64,000 nt of DNA from Nocardiopsis xinjiangensis YIM 90004 (GTDB lineage Bacteria; Actinomycetota; Actinomycetes; Streptosporangiales; Streptosporangiaceae): NCBI RefSeq assembly GCF_000341145.1, contig NZ_ANBE01000006.1, positions 75,301 to 139,300 on the forward strand. Reading direction: 5' to 3'. The position numbers were made by a program, and so were the translations under genes. The notes beneath the pieces are model-generated. The model was given only the letters and a program-made list of their open reading frames with translations. It did not search any database and was not told where the DNA came from. Below are positions 58,525 through 64,000 of the stretch, one piece after another; the stretch's first letter is position 1, and every line of letters begins with the position of its first letter.

Positions 58525-60099
58525 TCAATCCCGCAATTTGAGGGCCAGGAAGAGGTCGACGCGGTGTTCGAGGCTGCTCAGGTCTCGTCCGGTGATGTCC
58601 TCGATGCGGCCGATGCGGTAGCGCAGGGTGTTGACGTGCACGTGCATGGCGGCGGCGCAGCGCTGCCAGGAGCCGGAGTGGTCGAGGAAGCGCTGGAGGG
58701 TGTCCACGAGCTCGGAGCGGTGGTCGCGGTCGTAGTCCAGCAGCGGGCCCAGCAGGCGGTCGCGGTAGGAGGACTGGACCTCTTCGGGCACCGAGGCGAG
58801 CAGGAGTTCGTGGGAGTCGATCTCGGCGCCAGCGATGACGCGGGAGCGTCCGCCGCGCAGTTCGGCCAGGCGGCGGGCGTGGCGGGCCTCGACGGCGGCC
58901 CCGCGCAGTTCGGCCACGCCGCGGGCGGCCGAGCTGAGCCCCACGGCCAGGCGATGGTCGAGCAGGCCGCCCTCCAGCACGCGTGCGCGGTGGACCAGGT
59001 CGGCGCGGATGTGGTCGGCGCGTTCGCGGGCGGGGCCGTCGACGTCGGTGACGGGCACGACGGCGAGCGCGTCCTGGTCGCCGGTGACGACGGATCCGGG
59101 CCAGGCGGCGACGAGTTCGGTGAGCACGCGCCGGGCCAGGTCGGGCACGCGGGGGCCGGGGAGCATGGTGGCGCTGACGGCGACGTGTCCGGTGTCGTGG
59201 TCCTCGTCGGTGGGGTCCACGCCCTGCATGAGGGCGGTGACCTCGTCGAAGCGCTGGGCGGCCAGCAGGCGGGGCAGGCCTTCCAGGTGGCGGGCGTGGG
59301 TGAGGGCGCGTTCGTCGGTGCGGCTGCGGCCCAGCACGGCCATGGAGGTGAGTTCGGCGGCGGCCTCGTGCTCCTCCTCGCCCCATTCGTTGTGGTCCCC
59401 GGCGCAGACCAGCAGCCAGGTGGCCAGGGGGTGGGAGTCCTTGCTCTGGACGGGCCAGACGGTGACGACGGTGTGGTCGGGGTCCTCCAGGTGGGTGGCG
59501 TGGGGAAAGTCCGACCAGGTCAGGGTGCGGGCGGCGAGGTCGTCGGCCTCGTGGGGGGCGAGGGGTGTGGTGGAGGCGGCCACGGGTCGGCCGGTGGAGG
59601 ACAGGACCCAGGCGCGCAGGCCCGCCTGGGTGGCGGCCTGGGTGAAGGCGGCGGGGAAGTCGGCGCCGGCGGCCAGGTCGGCCATGTGGCGGCGGTGGCG
59701 GTCGCGGGTCTCGGCGATGGTGGTGAAGCGGTGCCGGGTCAGTGAGCGCAGGACCTCTTCGGTGACAGCGCCGAAGGAGGTGTCGGTGGGCACCTCGACC
59801 AGGGGGATGTCGTGTTTGCGACAGGCGGCGACCAGGTCGGGGGGGATCTCGCCCAGGGCGGTCCCTGCGCCCACGGCCACGGCGCCGGCCTGCACGATCG
59901 AGGCCACGAAGGTCTCGGAGTCCTCGGGGGTGTGGTGCCACATCATTCCGGTGAGGACGAACTCTCCGCCGCGCAGGTAGCGGGCGGGTTCGAGCAGATC
60001 GGTGGTGTAGGCCCACCGGAGGGTGCGGTGGGCCTGGTCGGCACCCGTCAGAAAGCGCAGACGCAGCCGTTTGACCGCGATCAGTTCGCTGATCTGCAT
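58525..60099 (-). CDS. PucR family regulator of purine catabolism
   Basis: 524-residue regulator. N-terminal PucR domain (RTLRWAYTTDLLEPARYLRGGEFVLTGMMWH, IPLVEVPTDTSFGAVTEEVL), a central GGDEF-like/GAF-like region, and the C-terminal PucR HTH (DTLQRFLDHSGSWQRCAAAMHVHVNTLRYRIGRIEDITG). It senses purine or degradation intermediates. ATG 60099 has correct spacing from AGAGGA; ATG 60105 is nearer. Divergent from the xanthine dehydrogenase operon, which it probably controls. Confidence 0.9.
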   Translation of the reverse strand: MQISELIAVKRLRLRFLTGADQAHRTLRWAYTTDLLEPARYLRGGEFVLTGMMWHHTPEDSETFVASIVQAGAVAVGAGTALGEIPPDLVAACRKHDIPLVEVPTDTSFGAVTEEVLRSLTRHRFTTIAETRDRHRRHMADLAAGADFPAAFTQAATQAGLRAWVLSSTGRPVAASTTPLAPHEADDLAARTLTWSDFPHATHLEDPDHTVVTVWPVQSKDSHPLATWLLVCAGDHNEWGEEEHEAAAELTSMAVLGRSRTDERALTHARHLEGLPRLLAAQRFDEVTALMQGVDPTDEDHDTGHVAVSATMLPGPRVPDLARRVLTELVAAWPGSVVTGDQDALAVVPVTDVDGPARERADHIRADLVHRARVLEGGLLDHRLAVGLSSAARGVAELRGAAVEARHARRLAELRGGRSRVIAGAEIDSHELLLASVPEEVQSSYRDRLLGPLLDYDRDHRSELVDTLQRFLDHSGSWQRCAAAMHVHVNTLRYRIGRIEDITGRDLSSLEHRVDLFLALKLRD

Positions 60100-60204
60100 G
60101 GACATTCCTCTGTGGCTCCGGTGGGTCGGTGGCGTGTGTTCGTTCACTTGTAGGAAAAGACCAACTGTAACGCCTGGTTGCAAAGCTCTTCATGTCATCG
60201 CGTT

Positions 60205-60264
60205 CTGGTCGGCCCACCAGCGAAAGTGATGTACTCCACAAACGGGCACCGGTGAGTGGTGCCC
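60205..60264. promoter_or_regulatory. Two dyads in the PucR/xdh control region
   Basis: CTGGT-6-ACCAG (60205-60220) and GGGCACC-7-GGTGCCC (60244-60250 and 60258-60264) lie in the 219-bp gap between the regulator and the xdh operon. Both are perfect. They are candidate PucR operators or RNA structures in the xdh leader. Confidence 0.5.
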
Positions 60265-60318
60265 AGGACCCGATCGTGCGTCGGCTGTGACGGCGTACTG
60301 GCAACGACGAGGACGAGC

Positions 60319-61188
60319 ATGGAATTCCTGAGCCCCTCCACTCTGGAGGAGGCGCTCGAGGCCAAGCACGCCCATCCGGACGGGGTGCCCATCATGGGCG
60401 GCACCGATGTGATGGTGGAGCTGAACTTCGACAAACGCCGCCCCCGGACTCTGATCGACCTGTCGCGTGTTCCGGAGCTGTCCGAGCTGGGCCCCGAGCA
60501 GGGACGGATCCGCCTGGGCGCGGGGGTGTCCTACACCCGGATCGTGGACGGGCTGGGCACGAGCGCCCCGGCTTTGGCCAAGGCCTCGCGCACGGTTGCC
60601 TCCCCGCAGATCCGCAACCGGGGCACGGTGGGCGGGAATCTGGGCGGGGCCTCCCCCGCCGGGGACACCCACCCGGCCCTGCTGGCCACCGACGCGGTGG
60701 TGGAGCTGGCCTCGGTGCGGGGCCGGCGCACGGTACCGGCGCGGGAGTTCTACCTGTCGCTGCGCGAGACGGCCTGCCGTGAGGACGAGCTGATCACGGC
60801 GGTGCTGCTGCCGGAACCGACAGGGCCCCAGCAGTTCGCCAAGATCGGGACCCGCAACTCGATGGTGATCGCGGTGACCTCCTTCTCCCTGGCTCTGGAC
60901 CCGCACACGCGCACGGTGGGCACCGGGCTGGGTGCGGCGGCGCCCACACCGGTGCGGGCCGAGGCGGCCGAGGAGTTCCTGGCCGCGGAGTTCGACTGGC
61001 GGGACGGGTCGAACCTGTCGGAGGCCACGGTGCGCCGTTTCGGTGACCTGGTGGCCTCGGCGGCCCGCCCCATCGACGACCAGCGGGGCAGCGCGGACTA
61101 CCGCAAGCACGCGCTCGCGGTGATGGCGCGGCGTGCACTGAGCTGGTCGGTGACCGACTACCGGAAGGGAGCCACGCGATGCGCGTGA
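60319..61188 (+). CDS. xdhB: Xanthine dehydrogenase FAD-binding subunit
   Basis: 289-residue CO-dehydrogenase-flavoprotein-family subunit. FAD motif VPIMGGTDVMVELNF, second motif TVASPQIRNRGTVGGNLGGASPAGDTHPALLATDA and the C-terminal domain (ATVRRFGDLVASAARPIDDQRGSADYRKHALAVMARRAL) are intact. It passes electrons from the FeS subunit to NAD. First gene of the operon; the end overlaps the FeS subunit by 10 nt. Confidence 0.93.
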   Translation: MEFLSPSTLEEALEAKHAHPDGVPIMGGTDVMVELNFDKRRPRTLIDLSRVPELSELGPEQGRIRLGAGVSYTRIVDGLGTSAPALAKASRTVASPQIRNRGTVGGNLGGASPAGDTHPALLATDAVVELASVRGRRTVPAREFYLSLRETACREDELITAVLLPEPTGPQQFAKIGTRNSMVIAVTSFSLALDPHTRTVGTGLGAAAPTPVRAEAAEEFLAAEFDWRDGSNLSEATVRRFGDLVASAARPIDDQRGSADYRKHALAVMARRALSWSVTDYRKGATRCA

Positions 61189-61697
61189 CGTTCAACGTCA
61201 ATGGTGAAGACGTGAGTGCCGACAACGTCTGGCCGGGTGAGAGCCTGCTGTACGTGCTGCGTGAGCGGCTGGGGCTGCCGGGCAGCAAGAACGCGTGCGA
61301 GCAGGGCGAGTGCGGTTCCTGCACGGTCTACTTCGAGGGACGGACCGCGTGTTCGTGCATGATCGCGGCCGGTCAGGCCGAGGGGCGCCAGGTGCGCACC
61401 GTGGAGGGCCTGGCCGAGGGCCGCGGCAAGGGCACCGACGAGCGGCCCCTGGGCGCGGTCCAGGAGGCGTTCGTGGAGGCCGGCGCGGTCCAGTGCGGGT
61501 TCTGCACGCCGGGGTTGCTGGTGCAGACCGACGACCTGTTGGAGCGCACGGTCGGTGCCCGTGGACAGGCCCCCGACGACGCGGAGATCCGTGAGGCTCT
61601 GGCGGGCAACCTGTGCCGGTGCACCGGTTACGAGAAGATCATCGACGCGGTGCACCTGGCGGCCGAGCGCCGCGCCCGGGCCGGGAGTGGCGCATGA
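61179..61697 (+). CDS. xdhC: Xanthine dehydrogenase [2Fe-2S] subunit
   Basis: 172 residues with two FeS domains: the plant-ferredoxin-like CEQGECGSCTVYFEG plus a fourth Cys in TACSCMIAA, and the helical domain QCGFCTPG and GNLCRCTGYEKI. It conducts electrons from molybdopterin to FAD. Start overlaps the FAD subunit, stop overlaps the deaminase start (ATGA). Confidence 0.94.
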   Translation: MRVTFNVNGEDVSADNVWPGESLLYVLRERLGLPGSKNACEQGECGSCTVYFEGRTACSCMIAAGQAEGRQVRTVEGLAEGRGKGTDERPLGAVQEAFVEAGAVQCGFCTPGLLVQTDDLLERTVGARGQAPDDAEIREALAGNLCRCTGYEKIIDAVHLAAERRARAGSGA

Positions 61698-63055
61698 GCG
61701 GCGGGGCGGCGGTCGTCGAGGGCGCCCATGTGGTGACGGTTTCCGGTCAGGAGTTCGCCGGCGGCCACGTGGTGGTCGAGGGCGGGCGTGTGGCGGCGGT
61801 GGGCGCCGGCCCGGCCCCGTGGGTCCCGGAGGGGGCCGAGCGGGTGGACGGGCGCGGGTGCTTGCTGACGCCGGGCCTGGTCAACACCCACCATCACCTG
61901 TACCAGTGGGCGACCCAGGGGTTGTTCGCCGACGGCACCCTCTTCGAGTGGTTGGTGGGTTCGTACCGGATGTGGGCGGGCCTGGACGCGGCGATGACTT
62001 CGCAGACCACGTCGGCGGGGTTGGCGCACCTGGCGTTGTCGGGGTGCACGACCGTCTCCGACCACCACTACGTGTATCCGTCGGGGCGCGGTGACCTGGT
62101 GGCCGCGCAGGTGGAGGCCGCCCGCGAGGTGGGGGTGCGTCTGGATCTGGCGCGCGGGTCGATGGACCGCGGCCAGAGCCTGGGCGGTCTGCCCCCGGAC
62201 GAGGTGGTGGAGTCCACCGAGGGGGCGTTGGAGGCCACGGCCGCTGCGATCGACGCCCACCACGATCCCTCCTTCGATTCGATGACCCGTCTGGCGGTGG
62301 CCCCGTGTTCGCCGTTCTCGGTCTCGCGGGACCTGATGGTGCGCGGCGCGGAGCTGGCGCGGGACAAGGGCGTGCGGTTGCACACCCACCTGGCCGAGAC
62401 GATGGACGAGCAGGAGCAGTGCCTGGCCGAGTTCGGGTGCACCCCGGTGGAGTACGCCGAGTCGTTGGGCTGGCTGGGTGAGGACGTGTGGTTCGCGCAC
62501 GCGGTGCACCTGTCGGACGAGGCGATCAAGACGGTCGCGCGTACGGGCACGGGTGTGGCGCACTGCCCGACCTCCAACGGGCGTCTGGGCGCGGGGATCT
62601 GCCGGGTCCCGGAGCTGGTGGAGGCCGGTGCCCCGGTGGGGTTGGGTGTGGACGGTCCGGCCTCGAGCGAGATGAGCACGATGGCCGGTGAGATGCATCA
62701 GGCGATGCTGATGGCGCGGGCCCGGTCGGGGCCCACGGCGTTGAGTGCGCGCCAGGCTCTGGGGCTTGCCACCGCTGGTGGGGCCCGGGTGCTGGGGCGC
62801 CAGGAGGAACTGGGCACGGTCGAGGTCGGCAAGGTCGCCGACCTGGCGCTGTGGCGCGTGGACGGACTCGGTCACGACGTGATCGACGACCCGGTGGTGG
62901 CGCTGGTCTTCGGCAGTACGCCGCCGGTGGAGCGGCTCTGGGTCGGCGGCCGGACGGTCGTGGACCGCGGTGAGCTGCGCACGCTGCCCGCTGAGAAGGC
63001 GGCGGCCCGGGGCCGGGCGGCCCACCGGGCCCTGACCAAGGAGGTGAGCCGCTGA
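61694..63055 (+). CDS. 8-oxoguanine / guanine-type deaminase (amidohydrolase)
   Basis: 453-residue metal-dependent amidohydrolase. Metal ligands are in GLVNTHHHLYQ, HTHLAETMDEQEQ, HAVHLSDEAIK and LGVDGPASSEMS. The VNTHHHLYQ form and the ATZ/TRZ layout match 8-oxoguanine deaminases rather than GuaD. Embedded between xdh FeS and molybdenum subunits, it would deaminate (8-oxo)guanine to urate or xanthine for the same pathway. Overlaps both neighbours. Confidence 0.88.
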   Translation: MSGGAAVVEGAHVVTVSGQEFAGGHVVVEGGRVAAVGAGPAPWVPEGAERVDGRGCLLTPGLVNTHHHLYQWATQGLFADGTLFEWLVGSYRMWAGLDAAMTSQTTSAGLAHLALSGCTTVSDHHYVYPSGRGDLVAAQVEAAREVGVRLDLARGSMDRGQSLGGLPPDEVVESTEGALEATAAAIDAHHDPSFDSMTRLAVAPCSPFSVSRDLMVRGAELARDKGVRLHTHLAETMDEQEQCLAEFGCTPVEYAESLGWLGEDVWFAHAVHLSDEAIKTVARTGTGVAHCPTSNGRLGAGICRVPELVEAGAPVGLGVDGPASSEMSTMAGEMHQAMLMARARSGPTALSARQALGLATAGGARVLGRQEELGTVEVGKVADLALWRVDGLGHDVIDDPVVALVFGSTPPVERLWVGGRTVVDRGELRTLPAEKAAARGRAAHRALTKEVSR

Positions 63056-64000
63056 TGGCGGCGACGACACGTGTGACGGACCTGTCGAGCACGACCCGCG
63101 ACGGTGTGGGTACGAGCCCGCGGCGGCCGGACGGGACGTTGAAGGTGACCGGTGAGTTCGCCTACTCGTCGGACATGTGGATGGAGGACATGTTGTGGGG
63201 GGCGACCCTGCGCAGTCCGCATCCGCATGCGCGGATCCTGGGCATCGACATCACCGAGGCGTTGAAGGTCGCGGGTGTGCAGGCGGTGCTCACGCACGAG
63301 GACGTGCCGGGCGAGAAGCGGTACGGGTTGGAGTTCCAGGATCAGCCGGTGCTGGCCTTCGACAAGGTGCGTTACAAGGGTGAGCCGGTGGCCGTGGTGG
63401 CGGCCGACCACCCGGAGACGGCCCGCCGTGCGATGGAGCGCATCCGGGTGGACTACGAGGTCCTGGACCCGGTCAGTGACTCGCGTCAGGCGGCGCTGGA
63501 CCCCGATTGCCCGCTGGTGCACGAGGCCGGCGAGGTACCGCACCACCCCGAGTACAACCCGAGGGGCAACCGGTTGCGGTACCAGCCGATCCGCACGGGG
63601 GCCTTCACGGAGGTCGCCGGTTCGGCCGATCGCGAGCAGGAGGTCCTGGAGGGGTTGCGTGCCGAGGCCGCGGCCGTGGTCACCACCGAGTACGAGGTGG
63701 GGATGCAGGACCAGGCCTTCCTGGGCCCGGAGTCGGGTATGGCCGTGCCGGCCGAGGACGGCGGCGTGGATCTGTACGTGGCCACGCAGTGGTTGCACGC
63801 GGACCAGCGCCAGATCGCCCCGGCCCTGGGTCTGGACCAGGAGCAGGTGCGGTTGACGCTGGCCGGTGTGGGCGGGGCCTTCGGTGCGCGTGAGGACCTG
63901 TCGATGCAGATCCACGCGTGCATGCTGGCGCTGCACACGGGCAAGCCGGTCAAGTTCGTCTACAACCGTGAGGAATCCTTCTACGGGCACGTGCACCGGC
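63055..64000 (+). CDS. xdhA: Xanthine dehydrogenase molybdenum subunit (partial, 3' cut)
   Basis: First 315 residues of the large molybdopterin subunit, cut by the window edge. VKVTGEFAYSSDMWMEDMLWGATLRSPHPHARILGIDI is the conserved N-terminal substrate-channel domain, followed by RYKGEPVAVVAAD, DQAFLGPESG and the molybdopterin-binding GVGGAFGARED. It oxidises hypoxanthine/xanthine. ATG overlaps the deaminase stop. Confidence 0.93.
   Translation, partial: MAATTRVTDLSSTTRDGVGTSPRRPDGTLKVTGEFAYSSDMWMEDMLWGATLRSPHPHARILGIDITEALKVAGVQAVLTHEDVPGEKRYGLEFQDQPVLAFDKVRYKGEPVAVVAADHPETARRAMERIRVDYEVLDPVSDSRQAALDPDCPLVHEAGEVPHHPEYNPRGNRLRYQPIRTGAFTEVAGSADREQEVLEGLRAEAAAVVTTEYEVGMQDQAFLGPESGMAVPAEDGGVDLYVATQWLHADQRQIAPALGLDQEQVRLTLAGVGGAFGAREDLSMQIHACMLALHTGKPVKFVYNREESFYGHVHR

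Overview
The window is high-GC actinomycete chromosome. Evidence is the very high G+C, frequent GTG and TTG starts, and families typical of filamentous Actinobacteria: CGNR-type regulator, Uma2, DUF742, PucR, NarL-type two-component pairs, DUF3052 and FhuF-like [2Fe-2S] proteins. The overall gene set suggests a Nocardiopsis-like genome (family Nocardiopsaceae), but this is an inference without a database search. About 63 genes and two gene remnants are supported, densely packed on both strands. No rRNA, tRNA, CRISPR array or intact insertion sequence was seen.

Left part (0-23 kb): sugar acetyltransferase, GNATs, a MerR-promoter-like ABC exporter, MarR regulator, methyltransferase, epoxide hydrolase, FhuF-like protein, a sensor kinase/response regulator/DUF4097 envelope module, a Gfo/Idh/MocA protein with an altered catalytic motif, Uma2, an MFS pump divergent from a CGNR regulator across a perfect 31-bp palindrome, a RidA/amino-acid oxidase pair, an SDR/TetR divergon, a sugar transporter, an MntR/DtxR-type regulator and a truncated MFS gene.

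Middle part (23-43 kb): dicarboxylate symporter, Rv2629/Balon-like hibernation factor, exonuclease-BRCT protein, a manganese/zinc-type ABC pair lacking its binding protein but preceded by a DtxR-like box, metallophosphoesterase, acyl-CoA thioesterase, RlpA, a tyrosine recombinase, an amino-acid permease, and the exodeoxyribonuclease III/hydrolase pair.

43-44 kb is the most interesting locus. A XerC/D-type recombinase gene is followed by a gene-poor stretch with GGGGAG repeats, two near-identical dyads, a perfectly symmetric Xer-like site (43373-43398) and a dif-like site (43788-43815). About 2.4 kb further on, at about 46.25 kb and inside an acyl-CoA-ligase gene, the plus strand changes from strongly A/C-rich to G-rich. 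I read this as the chromosome terminus, with the caveat that the skew polarity is opposite to the usual convention.

Right part (46-64 kb): pterin dehydratase, orphan DUF742 protein, TauE exporter, a quinone-detoxification-like operon (ring-cleaving dioxygenase plus carboxylesterase), an MFS/LysR divergon, a membrane-anchored Ser/Thr kinase, a GH10 xylanase, a pentapeptide-repeat protein, and a PucR-linked purine catabolic operon (xanthine dehydrogenase FAD, FeS and molybdenum subunits with an 8-oxoguanine/guanine-type deaminase) that runs off the right edge.
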